A stretch of DNA of 64,000 nucleotides from Sphingobium sp. (GTDB lineage Bacteria; Pseudomonadota; Alphaproteobacteria; Sphingomonadales; Sphingomonadaceae): the NCBI RefSeq assembly GCF_003248505.1, contig NZ_QFOA01000012.1, positions 1 to 64,000 of the forward strand, in the 5' to 3' direction. Of this stretch, positions 25,276 to 34,500 are shown one piece after another; positions within the stretch are counted from its first letter, which is position 1, and every line of letters begins with the position of its first letter. The position numbers were made by a program, and so were the translations under genes. The notes beneath the pieces are model-generated. The model saw only the letters and a program-made list of their open reading frames with translations. It ran no database searches and was not told where the DNA came from.

Positions 25276-26543
25276 TGCGCGGGCGCGGACGCTCTTCTGC
25301 CGATGCGCAGCGTGGTGCCGGAGGCGGAGATCTGATAGCCGCGCGCCTGCAACCCGGCGCGCAGCATGTCGGCGCTGCCTTCGAAACTGACCTGCATCAC
25401 CGACGTGCCGCCTAGCGCGAGGCTGCTCGTCCCGGCGGACCGGACGCCGGGCACGGCGCGCACCGCCGCCTCCGCCGCGCCGACCGACGCGACATCGGGC
25501 GTCTCGAACTGGATGGTGAAGCCGGTGGCTGCGGACGCGCCGGGCGCGGGCACGTCCACCGCCTCGATCGGGGCGTCGGCGGCGTTTTCGATTCCGAGCG
25601 CGTCGGTATCCACCGGCTCCTCGATGATGAGCGAGGGGTCGGGGCGCAGGCGTCCGTCATTGAGCGCGCGGATATAGAGTTCGTCGATCCGCCGCGCGCC
25701 TTCGTCCAGCATCTGCGGAATGCCGCCGTCGTTGGAGGCGCGCAGCTGGAGGGTGCCGATCAGCGTGTCGTCGGGACCGTAGCGCGCGGTGAAGGTGCCG
25801 GTGACGGGACCGCCGGGATAGCTGCGTTCGAGCCGCGCGATGGGGACCACCACGTCCGCCGCACCATATTGGTCGAGCAGCACGCGCCACCACAGCCGCC
25901 CGCGCCGTCCCGTCTGCCCGGCATTGAGCAGGATCGGGTCGGCGATGGACCCGGCGACGCGGACATAGTCGATGGCGCTGTCCCCGGTGCGATAGCGCGC
26001 CCACGCCTTCTGCCATTCGTTGGTCCGCTCGTAGGAGACGGCGCTGCCGCCGTCCCACAACACCGGGATGACCAGCAGCGGCGGGGAGCGCATGACATTG
26101 CCCGATACGCCCAGCAGCGCGCCCGTGCGTGCCCGGTCGAACAGGACGCCGAGCGTCGCGACATAGCGGGTCGGGCCGACCTGCTCCGCCTCGATCTCGA
26201 CGCCCGAGATCATCGATTCCAGCTGCGAATCGGACAGGGCGGGCACGCCGCCGCCGCCATGGGTGCGGGTCCAGAGCATCCGCCATGCCTGCCGCTGCGC
26301 CAGCCGCCAACCGGCATAGCGAGCGCTGGCGGCATCCTTGCCCACAACGTCGACCTTGACCCCGCGCACTTCGAAATCGCCGCCGCTGGCAATGGGGGGC
26401 ACACCGCGTTCCCCCTCCATCTGGGCGACGAGCGTCGCCGCCGCCAGCCCCAGGACCACCGCGATCAGGATCTGCACCGGACGCGACAGCGCCCGCAGCA
26501 ACGCGCGGGGCGACAGGCGGGCAAGGGACAAAGGGAGGGTCAC
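25272..26543 (-). CDS. DUF2066-like protein with ferredoxin-like C-terminal domain
   Basis: A 423-residue protein with an N-terminal membrane anchor (about residues 22-42, [17 protein letters not shown]), a DUF2066-like region (about 55-190: [37 protein letters not shown]), a second domain with repeated [15 protein letters not shown] strands, and a C-terminal ferredoxin-like/HMA-like domain (about 335-410) without the metal-binding CxxC. The start is GTG 26543 with AAAAGGG 6 bases upstream. It heads the hdaA-ppk-ppx operon and is divergent from purM. Its function is unknown; it is conserved in this position in related bacteria to my knowledge. Confidence 0.78.
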   Translation of the reverse strand: MTLPLSLARLSPRALLRALSRPVQILIAVVLGLAAATLVAQMEGERGVPPIASGGDFEVRGVKVDVVGKDAASARYAGWRLAQRQAWRMLWTRTHGGGGVPALSDSQLESMISGVEIEAEQVGPTRYVATLGVLFDRARTGALLGVSGNVMRSPPLLVIPVLWDGGSAVSYERTNEWQKAWARYRTGDSAIDYVRVAGSIADPILLNAGQTGRRGRLWWRVLLDQYGAADVVVPIARLERSYPGGPVTGTFTARYGPDDTLIGTLQLRASNDGGIPQMLDEGARRIDELYIRALNDGRLRPDPSLIIEEPVDTDALGIENAADAPIEAVDVPAPGASAATGFTIQFETPDVASVGAAEAAVRAVPGVRSAGTSSLALGGTSVMQVSFEGSADMLRAGLQARGYQISASGTTLRIGRRASAPAQ

Positions 26544-26681
26544 GCGCGCCCTTTTGGCGGGAAACGGCGGCCCTGCCAAGCCTTCCCGTTTTTACCCGCG
26601 CCTGCGCAATGGGGCACGGATCGCTTTTTCGGGTCGCCCTGTGTTTCCATCCGGCCCGAAAATGCTTTAGGGCGCGCAATC

Positions 26682-27776
26682 ATGAGCGACACCGAATCCT
26701 ACAGCTACGCCAAGGCTGGCGTCGACATCGCCGCCGGCAACGCCCTCGTCCGGGCGATCGCCCCGCTGGCCAAGGCCACCCGCCGCCCCGGCGCGGACGC
26801 CGACCTGGGCGGCTTTGGCGGTTTCTTCGACCTGAAGGCTGCGGGATATGACGACCCGCTGCTGGTCGCGGCCAACGACGGCGTGGGTACCAAATTGAAA
26901 CTCGCCATCGACCATGACCGCCACGACGGCGTCGGCATCGACCTGGTCGCGATGTGCGCGAACGACCTGATCGTGCAGGGGGCCGAGCCGCTCTTCTTCC
27001 TCGATTATTATGCCACCGGTCGCCTGGAAGGTGGCGTTGCCGAGCGCGTGATCGCGGGCATCGCGGAAGGATGCCGGCTGGCGGGCTGCGCGCTCATCGG
27101 GGGGGAAACGGCGGAAATGCCGGGCATGTATGCCGATGGCGACTATGACCTTGCGGGCTTTTGCGTCGGCGCGGTCGAACGATCCAAGGCGCTGACCGGC
27201 AACCGGGTGAAACCGGGCGACCTGCTGCTGGGCCTTGCGTCCTCGGGCGTGCATTCCAACGGCTATTCGCTGGTCCGCCGACTGGCCGCCGACAAGGGGT
27301 GGAAGCTCGACCGCCCTGCCCTGTTCGATCAGGACGTGCTGCTGATCGACGCGCTGATGGCGCCGACGAAAATCTATGTGAAGAGCCTGCTGCCGCTGGT
27401 GCGCGCGGGCATGATCGACGCGCTGGCGCACATCACGGGCGGCGGGCTGCTCGAAAATATTCCGCGCGTCCTGCCCGAAGGCAGCCATGCGGTGGTGGAC
27501 GCCGACGCGTGGGAGCAGCCGCGCCTCATGGCCTTCCTCCAGGCGCAGGGCCATATCGAGCCGGAGGAGATGGCGCGCACCTTCAACTGCGGCGTCGGCA
27601 TGGTGCTGGCCGTGGACGAAACCCATGTCGCCGCCGTCACCAAGGCGCTGGAGGATGCGGGCGAGACGGTCTTCACCATCGGCCGGATCGAAGCGGGCGA
27701 CAAGGGCTGCACCGTGCGCGGATCGGTGGAGACGTGGAGCGCGAAGGCGGACTGGTCCGCCACGCATCTGGGGTAG
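26682..27776 (+). CDS. purM: Phosphoribosylformylglycinamidine cyclo-ligase
   Basis: A 364-residue PurM (AIR synthetase), the fifth step of purine synthesis. Motifs: [13 protein letters not shown] at the N-terminus, the active loop [37 protein letters not shown] in two stretches, [13 protein letters not shown], and [15 protein letters not shown]. The start is ATG 26682. It is 7 bp upstream of purN and divergent from the DUF2066-hdaA-ppk-ppx operon, with a 138-bp shared control region between them. Confidence 0.97.
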   Translation: MSDTESYSYAKAGVDIAAGNALVRAIAPLAKATRRPGADADLGGFGGFFDLKAAGYDDPLLVAANDGVGTKLKLAIDHDRHDGVGIDLVAMCANDLIVQGAEPLFFLDYYATGRLEGGVAERVIAGIAEGCRLAGCALIGGETAEMPGMYADGDYDLAGFCVGAVERSKALTGNRVKPGDLLLGLASSGVHSNGYSLVRRLAADKGWKLDRPALFDQDVLLIDALMAPTKIYVKSLLPLVRAGMIDALAHITGGGLLENIPRVLPEGSHAVVDADAWEQPRLMAFLQAQGHIEPEEMARTFNCGVGMVLAVDETHVAAVTKALEDAGETVFTIGRIEAGDKGCTVRGSVETWSAKADWSATHLG

Positions 27777-27783
27777 GCGAACG

Positions 27784-28734
27784 ATGGGCAAGGCCAGGGT
27801 CGGCGTCCTGATTTCGGGCCGGGGGTCGAACATGGCCGCCCTGCTCTATGCCGCCAAGGAAGACACATGCCCCTATGAGATCGTGCTGGTCGCGGCGAAC
27901 GATCCGGACGCGCCGGGCCTCGCGCTTGCGGCGGCGGAAGGGATCGCGACCTTCGGCCAAAGTCACAAGGGCATGAAACGCGCCGAGTTCGATGCGATCA
28001 TCGATGCGCAGCTGCGCGCGGCGGGCGCGGATTATGTGGCGCTGGCGGGATATATGCGCCTGCTCTCCCCCGCATTCGTCGCGGGGTGGGAAAACCGGAT
28101 GCTCAATATCCATCCGAGCCTGCTGCCCCGCTACAAGGGACTGGATACGCACCAGCGCGCCATCGATGCGGGCGACGCCTTCGCCGGATGTTCGGTCCAT
28201 ATCGTGACGGCGGAGCTGGACGACGGGCCGGTGCTGGGCCAGACGCCGGTCGCAATCCTGCCGGGGGACACGGCGGAAACGCTCGCCGCGCGCACTCTGA
28301 TCGCCGAACATCAGCTATATTCGCGCACGCTCGCGACATTCGTCACGCGCGAACGGCAGCCCGACTGGCTGCTGAACAAGGTACGCGCCATCGCGCTGGC
28401 GCAACCGCAGGCCGAAGAGACGCTGTCGCACGGGATGCCCTGCTTCGGCATCGCGAAGGGCAAGAAATTCGCGTGGTTCACCCGCGACCATCATGGCGAC
28501 GGGATCACCGCGCTGCTGGTCAAGACCACCGCGCCCGAGGAACAGGCGAGCCTGATCGAGGCGGAGCCCGACATCTATTATCGGCCCGCCTATTTCGGCG
28601 ACGACTGGATCGGCATCCGGCTGGACCGGGGCGAGAATGACTGGGAGCATCTGACCGCCCGCATTCGCGCGAGCTGGCGTCAGATCGCCCCCACGAAGCT
28701 GCTCGGCCTGATGGATATCGCCGAGCAGTTCTGA
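27784..28734 (+). CDS. purN: PurN formyltransferase fused to a MmcQ/YjbR domain
   Basis: A 316-residue protein, about 110 residues longer than ordinary PurN. Residues 1-190 are a full glycinamide ribonucleotide formyltransferase: VLISGRGSNM, the catalytic N108 and H110 in MLNIHPSLLPRYKG, and D146 in VTAELDDGPV. Residues about 193-316 form a second domain resembling MmcQ/YjbR (DUF419): LSHGMPCFGIAKGKKFAWF, LLVKTTAPEEQASLIE, RPAYFGDDWIGIRLD and WRQIAPTKLLG. YjbR proteins have a double-wing DNA-binding-like fold with unknown role. The reading frame is continuous through the joint. The gene follows purM by 7 bp and ends 4 bp from the converging cpoB stop. Confidence 0.9.
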   Translation: MGKARVGVLISGRGSNMAALLYAAKEDTCPYEIVLVAANDPDAPGLALAAAEGIATFGQSHKGMKRAEFDAIIDAQLRAAGADYVALAGYMRLLSPAFVAGWENRMLNIHPSLLPRYKGLDTHQRAIDAGDAFAGCSVHIVTAELDDGPVLGQTPVAILPGDTAETLAARTLIAEHQLYSRTLATFVTRERQPDWLLNKVRAIALAQPQAEETLSHGMPCFGIAKGKKFAWFTRDHHGDGITALLVKTTAPEEQASLIEAEPDIYYRPAYFGDDWIGIRLDRGENDWEHLTARIRASWRQIAPTKLLGLMDIAEQF

Positions 28735-28738
28735 AAGA

Positions 28739-29638
28739 TCAGCTGCATTTGGCGGTCGTGCGCCCCTTCGCCATCATCGCCTTGAGCGAGGAGGACAGCG
28801 TCGCGCCATAGACCTGCTCCAGTTCCTGATAGACCTTGCACGCGTCGGCAGGCTTTTTCAGCTGGATCAGCGCTTCGCCGAGATAGGCTAGGCTGTCGGC
28901 AGCGCGATCCCCGCGTGGGCGCTTCTGGTAATTTTCGTAGAAGGCGACCGATGCGAGGGCGGGCTTGCCATCGTCCAGATAGGCGCGGCCCAACAGGTTC
29001 TGCGCCTTGCTGGCGACCGCACCGTCGCCATATTTCTCGACCGTGGCCTTCAGCTGCGCCTGCGCTTCGGGATAGAATTTCGCGTCCCACAGGCGAAAGC
29101 CGTAGGTGTAGGCGTCATCGGCAGCATTGCCGGTGCTGGGCCGTTCGACCGACGCGACGGCGGTCTTGCGCTCTTCGCTTGCGGCAGCGGGGGCAGCGGG
29201 CTTCGTCGCGGCGGCGGGCACCGGGCGCGCGGGCGGCGGTTCTGACGCGGCGGGCGCAGGCGCGGGCGCCGGGGTCGCGGCGGCGGCGCGGGCGTCGCTC
29301 TCCGCCTTGAAGCGATTGAACGCCTCCTCCAACTGCTTGAGCTTGAAGCCGTTCTCCTCGACCTGCCCGGTCATCTGCGCGAGCTGCGATTCCAGTGCGC
29401 CCACGCGCGCGGTCAGATCCGCAATCGGCGTGCTCGCCGGGCTACCGGGCGCGACGGTGGGCGTCTGCGGCTTTGCGATCTCGGCTTCGAGCGGCTGCCC
29501 GGCGGGAAAAACCTTCCGCTGGACGGCGCGCATCTCCTTTTCGAGCCGATCGACCCGCCCTTCGACCGTGGTCTGGGCGGCGGCAGGCATGGCGAGCGTC
29601 AGCAGCACGGCTGACGTCGCAAAAAGGGCGTTACGCAT
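28739..29638 (-). CDS. cpoB: Tol-Pal cell-division coordinator CpoB (YbgF)
   Basis: A 299-residue periplasmic protein: signal peptide to about residue 22 (MPAAAQ), an N-terminal coiled coil (RVDRLEKEMRAVQRKV and LTARVGALESQLAQMTGQ), a proline/alanine-rich linker (about 118-155), and three C-terminal TPR repeats starting DAYTYGFRLWDAKFYPEAQ. CpoB links Tol-Pal to peptidoglycan synthesis at the septum. The tol-pal genes are not adjacent; here it follows rodZ-like and ptsP genes on the minus strand. Confidence 0.9.
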   Translation of the reverse strand: MRNALFATSAVLLTLAMPAAAQTTVEGRVDRLEKEMRAVQRKVFPAGQPLEAEIAKPQTPTVAPGSPASTPIADLTARVGALESQLAQMTGQVEENGFKLKQLEEAFNRFKAESDARAAAATPAPAPAPAASEPPPARPVPAAATKPAAPAAASEERKTAVASVERPSTGNAADDAYTYGFRLWDAKFYPEAQAQLKATVEKYGDGAVASKAQNLLGRAYLDDGKPALASVAFYENYQKRPRGDRAADSLAYLGEALIQLKKPADACKVYQELEQVYGATLSSSLKAMMAKGRTTAKCS

Positions 29639-29726
29639 GATGTTCCCCGACTTCACTCTCTCGAAACTTGAGCATAAGGGCAAAATCGTCGCGGTAAAGC
29701 GCGACGTTGCCGGGCGCGTCGAGCGA

Positions 29727-30602
29727 TCAGGGCTGCGGCGCAGGCGCGGGCGTGGCGGATGCAGGAGCGCGGGTTGCGGCAGGCGCGGGCGTACCGGCCG
29801 CAGGCGGCGTCGCGCCTGCTGCACCGCGCGCCAGCAACGCTTCGGCATTGACGGGCACATCGGCGATGGTGCGGTCCGCCGGTCCCAGCGCAGCGATGGC
29901 CTTGCCACCCACGGTCACCGACAGCGCCTGCGGACGACCCGTCAGGATCATCGGCCCCTTGGCGGTCGCGGGCAGCGTGAAGCTTTCCCCCTTCTTCATA
30001 AGGCCGTCCTTCAGCCGCTCGCCCGCTTCGTCATAGATGCGCAGCCACACGTCGTCGACGGCGGTGAAGACCACCGGCTGGGCGGCGGGCGGCGTGGGAG
30101 CGGGCGTGCCGACCGTGCGGGCGGGCACGGGGCGGCTTTCGTCGCGGGCGATCTCCTCCCCGGTGGGCGGGGTCAGGGCCTGCGTGCGCCACACAGCGTA
30201 GCCTGCCACCAGAATCAGCACGATGGCGAGCGCCACCCAGGCGAGGCGGCGGGGGGGCACGCGAGCGGGATCGACAGGCTCGGACGCTTCGTAACGGTTC
30301 GCGCCGATGTCGCTGTTGTGGACGGCATGGCGCACATCGGCGGCGATGGCGACTTCGTCCATGTCGACGGCGCGGGCATAGGCGCGCGCGAAACCCACGG
30401 CGTAGGGGATGCCGGGCAGCGCGGCATAGTCGTCACGCTCCACCGCTTCGAGCTGGCGCTGGGCGATACGCGTGCGGGATGCGACATCCTGGATCGACAG
30501 TCCCTGCGCTTCCCGCGCGGCGCGCAGCTTCGCGCCGGGCGTCGCGGGCTGCGCCTCCGCCAGGCTGGTTGCACCGGTGTCGAATTCTGTGTCTTCCGCC
30601 AT
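29727..30602 (-). CDS. RodZ-like helix-turn-helix membrane protein
   Basis: A 291-residue protein: cytosolic helix-turn-helix domain (about 22-90: LRAAREAQGLSIQDVASRT, YAVGFARAYARAVD), one membrane helix (about 119-138, WVALAIVLILVAGYAVW), a proline-rich linker, and a periplasmic DUF4115 beta domain (about 165-255, VVFTAVDDVWLRIYDEAGE). This is the RodZ layout; RodZ ties MreB filaments to the cell-wall elongation machine. A low-complexity Ala/Pro tail ends the protein. It sits between ptsP and cpoB in one direction. Confidence 0.87.
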   Translation of the reverse strand: MAEDTEFDTGATSLAEAQPATPGAKLRAAREAQGLSIQDVASRTRIAQRQLEAVERDDYAALPGIPYAVGFARAYARAVDMDEVAIAADVRHAVHNSDIGANRYEASEPVDPARVPPRRLAWVALAIVLILVAGYAVWRTQALTPPTGEEIARDESRPVPARTVGTPAPTPPAAQPVVFTAVDDVWLRIYDEAGERLKDGLMKKGESFTLPATAKGPMILTGRPQALSVTVGGKAIAALGPADRTIADVPVNAEALLARGAAGATPPAAGTPAPAATRAPASATPAPAPQP

Positions 30603-30687
30603 GCTGCTCCGCGACCTTTGTAGCGCTGGCCTTGTCTCATTGTGGCACGGCGCTTGTCAACGCCGGTGGCCGCGAAACTGCCGGAAA

Positions 30688-32961
30688 TCAGCCTTGTTCG
30701 ATATTGTGCGTGCCCGCCAGCCGCTCCAGCCGGGCGCGGATGTCGGTATGGCCGCTGTCGAGCCATTCGCGCATGTGCGCCTGCACTTCACTAGCGTCGA
30801 TGGCGCGGATCATCGCCTTGACCGGCCCGACCGATGCGGGCGTGATCGACAGGCGGCGGATGCCGAGTCCGATGAGCGCCATCGCTTCGAGCGTGCGCCC
30901 GCCCATTTCGCCGCACACGCCCACCGGCACCTGATGCGCGGCACAGGCGCGCACCACGCGGTCGAGGAAACGCAGGATCGCGATGCTGAGCCAGTCGTAC
31001 CGTTCGGCCAGCCGGGGATGCGCGCGGTCTGCGGCGAACAGGAACTGCGTCAGATCGTTGGTGCCGATCGAGAGGAAATCGATGCGCGGCAACAGCAGGT
31101 CGAGCACTTCGGCAAGCGCGGGCACTTCGAGCATCGCGCCATATTTGACCGCGATGGGCAGCTTGCGGCGCTGGCCCGCCAGCCAGTCCCGCTGCGCTTC
31201 CACCAGCGCGCGGGCCTGCTCATATTCCCAGGGTTCCGACACCATCGGGAACATGATGTTCAATACCTTGCCAGCGCTGGCTTCCAGCAGGGCGCGGGCC
31301 TGCGCTTTCATGAGGCCATCGCGGTCGAGCGCCAGGCGCAGCGCGCGCCAGCCCATCGCGGGATTATCCTCATGCTCGTCCTCGTCGCGCTGCATGTAGG
31401 GCAGCGCCTTGTCGCCGCCGATATCGACCGTGCGAAAGATGACGGGCCGGTCGCCCGCCGCGTCCAGCACGTCCTTGTAGAGGCGCTGCTGCTTTTCGCG
31501 CTGCGGCAGCGTCGCCGACACCAAGAACTGGAATTCGGTGCGGAAGAGGCCGATGCCGTCGGCGCCCACGATGTCGAGCGCCTGCGCATCCTCCCGCAAG
31601 CCCGCATTCACCATCAACTCGACGCGCTGGCCGTCGGTCGTCACCGATGGCAGGTCGCGCATCGCGGCAAATTCGGCACGGCGTTTCTGCGTTACGGTCA
31701 GCTTGTTCTCGAACGCTTCGTCCATATCGGCGCTGGGGCGGATCAGCAGCGCATTCTCGTTCACGTCCATGAGGATGAGGTCGCCCTCGCTCACCTGATG
31801 CCGCACGTCGCGCACGCGGCCCAGCACCGGCACGCCCATGGCGCGCGCGACGATGGTGACATGGGCCGTCAGCGACCCTTCCTCCAATATGACGCCCTTC
31901 AGCCTGCGGCGGTCATATTCCAGCAGTTCGGCAGGCCCCAGGTTCCGCGCGATCAGGATCGCGTCCTGCCGCAGGCCCATGGTCGCCGCCGTGCCCAGTT
32001 GCCCCGACACGATCCTGAGCAGGCGATTCGCCATATCCTCCAGATCGTGCATCCGGTCCTGGAGCAGCGGATCGTCGATCTGGCGCATCCGCATCCGCGT
32101 GCGCTGCTGCACCCGCTCGATCGCCGCCTCGGCGGTGAGGCCGCTGTCGATCGCCTCGTTGATGCGGCGGATCCAGCCTTCGTCATAGGCGAACATCTTG
32201 TAGGTTTCGAGCACCTCCTGATGCTCGCCCTCCGTGCCGAATTCCGCCGCGCCGGTCATGCGGTCGATCTGTTCGCGCATCTTGGCGAAGGCGGAGATGA
32301 CGCGCGCCCGCTCCGCCTCCGTATCCTCCGCCACCGTATGTTCGACATGGATGCGCGGCTGGTGGAAGACGGCGTGGCCGCGCGCCATGCCCATCACCAG
32401 TTGCAGCCCGTGCAGCATCGTGATGCCGGTGTCGGCGACGCGCGAGTCGGACGGGCCGTCGTCGGCCAGTTCGGCGTTGGCGATCAATTCGGACAGAACC
32501 ATGGCGACCGTCTGCAACGCCTCGATCTCGACTTCTTCATAGCGACGCGGCTCCACATGCTGCACGCACAGGACGCCGATGGCACGCTCGCGCCGTACGA
32601 TCGGAACGCCTGCGAAACTGTGGAACATGTCCTCGCCGGTTTCGGGGCGGTAGGAAAAGTCAGGATGCGCCGCCGCTTCGTCGAGGTTCATCGTTTCGAC
32701 ATTGGTGGCGATAAGGCCGACCAGCCCCTCCCCCTTCCCCATGCGGGTGACGTGGACCGCCTCCTGCTTCAATCCGCGCGTGGCGAAGAGTTCGAGCAGC
32801 CCTTCGCGCACCAGATAGATGGAACAAACCTCGCTCGACAGCGATTCGCCGATAATCTCCACCACCTTGTTGAGCTTCGCCTGCGCGCTGGTGCGCGCGG
32901 CCATGACTTCCTGAAGGCGGACCAGGATCTGACGGGCGGCGGCGGCGGGCGTGCTGGGCAT
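30688..32961 (-). CDS. ptsP: PTS-Ntr enzyme I (PtsP)
   Basis: A 757-residue phosphoenolpyruvate-protein phosphotransferase with an N-terminal GAF domain (about 20-165) followed by enzyme I. The phosphorylated histidine is in GSLTAHVTIVARAMGVPVL, and the PEP-binding signatures GLFRTEFQFLV and DFLSIGTNDLTQFLFAADR are present. It starts the regulatory phosphorelay PtsP-HPr-EIIA; HPr and an EIIA are encoded at 51505-52178 together with HPr kinase. The GAF domain senses nitrogen metabolites such as glutamine in homologues. First gene of a minus-strand run ptsP, rodZ-like, cpoB. Confidence 0.96.
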   Translation of the reverse strand: MPSTPAAAARQILVRLQEVMAARTSAQAKLNKVVEIIGESLSSEVCSIYLVREGLLELFATRGLKQEAVHVTRMGKGEGLVGLIATNVETMNLDEAAAHPDFSYRPETGEDMFHSFAGVPIVRRERAIGVLCVQHVEPRRYEEVEIEALQTVAMVLSELIANAELADDGPSDSRVADTGITMLHGLQLVMGMARGHAVFHQPRIHVEHTVAEDTEAERARVISAFAKMREQIDRMTGAAEFGTEGEHQEVLETYKMFAYDEGWIRRINEAIDSGLTAEAAIERVQQRTRMRMRQIDDPLLQDRMHDLEDMANRLLRIVSGQLGTAATMGLRQDAILIARNLGPAELLEYDRRRLKGVILEEGSLTAHVTIVARAMGVPVLGRVRDVRHQVSEGDLILMDVNENALLIRPSADMDEAFENKLTVTQKRRAEFAAMRDLPSVTTDGQRVELMVNAGLREDAQALDIVGADGIGLFRTEFQFLVSATLPQREKQQRLYKDVLDAAGDRPVIFRTVDIGGDKALPYMQRDEDEHEDNPAMGWRALRLALDRDGLMKAQARALLEASAGKVLNIMFPMVSEPWEYEQARALVEAQRDWLAGQRRKLPIAVKYGAMLEVPALAEVLDLLLPRIDFLSIGTNDLTQFLFAADRAHPRLAERYDWLSIAILRFLDRVVRACAAHQVPVGVCGEMGGRTLEAMALIGLGIRRLSITPASVGPVKAMIRAIDASEVQAHMREWLDSGHTDIRARLERLAGTHNIEQG

Positions 32962-33128
32962 GGTCGTTGCGCTACCAGATTGACGGCGGGCTTACCAAGG
33001 CGATTTCAATAAGGGCATATGCATTATTCATCCATTTTGCCCTTCGGATAGTGGAAACAATCGATACAATCGTCCGACAGGATGACCGGGTGGCGCTTGG
33101 CTCCCGCGAAGAGAGGGACGACAGGACG

Positions 33129-34286
33129 ATGGCGACCGACACCCAGACGGATTTCAGACAGGATTTGAGCGACCGCGGCTATTCCCGCCGCCAGATGGCG
33201 AAGGCCGCAGCGCTGCTGGGCGCGGCGGCCGCGACCGTCCGCATGCCCGAAGCGCAGGCGCAGCAGGCGGCGAAGGCCGTGGCGGGCGCGGTGCGGATCG
33301 GCGCGAACGAATGCTGGACCGGCCCCTTCCCCGCCGGGGTCGCCGCCGCGACCAAATTGGCGCAGGAAGGCAATCGGTACGAACCCGACGACGAACATGC
33401 CAAGCTGTTCGCCGCCGTCGCTTCGGTCGAAGGAATTCCGGCAGACCGCATCCTCGCCTGGCCCGGATCGTCCGATCCGCTGAGCCGTGTCGCGGTCGCC
33501 TACGCCTCGCCCACGCGGGGCATCGTGACGGCGGACCCCACCTACGAAGCGATCTGGCGCACGGGCGCATGGATCGGCGCGCCGGTTAAGAAAGTGCCGC
33601 TGACTAAGGATTATGCCCATGACGTGAAGGCGATGCTGGCAGCCGACCCCAATGCGGGCGTCTATTATATCTGCTCGCCCAACAACCCCACCGGCACGGT
33701 GACGCCGATCGCCGACATCGAATGGCTGGCGAACAACAAGCCCAAGGACGCGATCCTGGTCGTCGACGAAGCCTATATTCACTGGGTCGACGGCCCCAAC
33801 GCGGCGAAGCTCGCCGCGACGCGCGACGACGTGTTGATCCTGCGCACCTTTTCCAAGCTGTTCGGCATGGCGGGGATGCGCCTTGGCCTTACCTTCGCGT
33901 CGCCCAAGCTGATGGAAAAGATGATGCGCTACGACGGCGGTCAGGTGACGGCGATGCTGCCGATGACCGCCGTCGCGTGCGGCACCGCTTCGGTGACGGA
34001 AGCCGCGCTCATCAAGCAGCGTCGCGACGAAATGAACGCCGCCCGCGAAAAATCGGTCAGCCACCTCAAGGCCAAGGGCATCAAGGTCATCCCCGGCAGC
34101 CAGGCCAACATGTTCATGGTCGATTGGGGCAAGCCCGCCAAGCCGATGCTGGACGCCATCCTGGCGCAGGGGGTGCAGATCGGGCGCAGCTGGCCCATCT
34201 GGCCCAATATCTCGCGCGTGTCGGTCGGGTCGATGGCGGAAATGGAAGCGTTCAACGCCGCCGTCGACAAGGTTTGGAAGGCCTGA
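33129..34286 (+). CDS. Tat-exported HisC-like aminotransferase, copy 1
   Basis: A 385-residue fold-type I PLP aminotransferase resembling histidinol-phosphate aminotransferase, but with a twin-arginine signal: DRGYSRRQMAK (arginines 20-21), then an alanine-rich stretch ending AQAQ near 45. Active-site residues are intact: N185 in SPNNPTGT, D213 and Y216 in VVDEAYIHW, Schiff-base lysine K243 in RTFSKLFGMAG, and an arginine in MRLGLTF. An N-terminal IGANECWTGPFP replaces the usual HisC LxxNENPYGP. A periplasmic location rules against a histidine-synthesis role. It is followed by two hairpins and then a paralogue. Substrate unknown. Confidence 0.87.
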   Translation: MATDTQTDFRQDLSDRGYSRRQMAKAAALLGAAAATVRMPEAQAQQAAKAVAGAVRIGANECWTGPFPAGVAAATKLAQEGNRYEPDDEHAKLFAAVASVEGIPADRILAWPGSSDPLSRVAVAYASPTRGIVTADPTYEAIWRTGAWIGAPVKKVPLTKDYAHDVKAMLAADPNAGVYYICSPNNPTGTVTPIADIEWLANNKPKDAILVVDEAYIHWVDGPNAAKLAATRDDVLILRTFSKLFGMAGMRLGLTFASPKLMEKMMRYDGGQVTAMLPMTAVACGTASVTEAALIKQRRDEMNAAREKSVSHLKAKGIKVIPGSQANMFMVDWGKPAKPMLDAILAQGVQIGRSWPIWPNISRVSVGSMAEMEAFNAAVDKVWKA

Positions 34287-34294
34287 TCCTGCCG

Positions 34295-34362
34295 CCCCGC
34301 GCCCGAAGGCGCGGGGGAACGCTCGACCGGCCCGCGCCTCCTCCCCCGAGGCGCGGGCCGGT
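34295..34362 (+). terminator. Two tandem hairpins between the aminotransferase genes
   Basis: The first hairpin is CCCCGCGCC-CGAA-GGCGCGGGG (34295-34316), a perfect 9-bp stem with a tetraloop. The second has a perfect 15-bp stem (34326-34340 with 34348-34362) and a 7-base loop, followed by TTTCG. Together they look like a strong terminator, implying that the second aminotransferase has its own promoter in 34363-34500. Confidence 0.75.
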
Positions 34363-34500
34363 TTCGTATCGGCTGGCGGCCCGGACGAAAGAAAAACAGC
34401 AGACCGCCATTGCGGATATGCGCCGCCGCTTCGTTTCCCCCTGTGACAAAGCAAAACGATCGCACGCAGGACGTTTTTCGCAGACAGGGGACATCACACC

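Noticed and set aside
30472..33012. Open frame of 846 codons on the plus strand, opposite ptsP
   Set aside because: Antisense shadow of a well-conserved gene; histidine- and arginine-rich low-information sequence.
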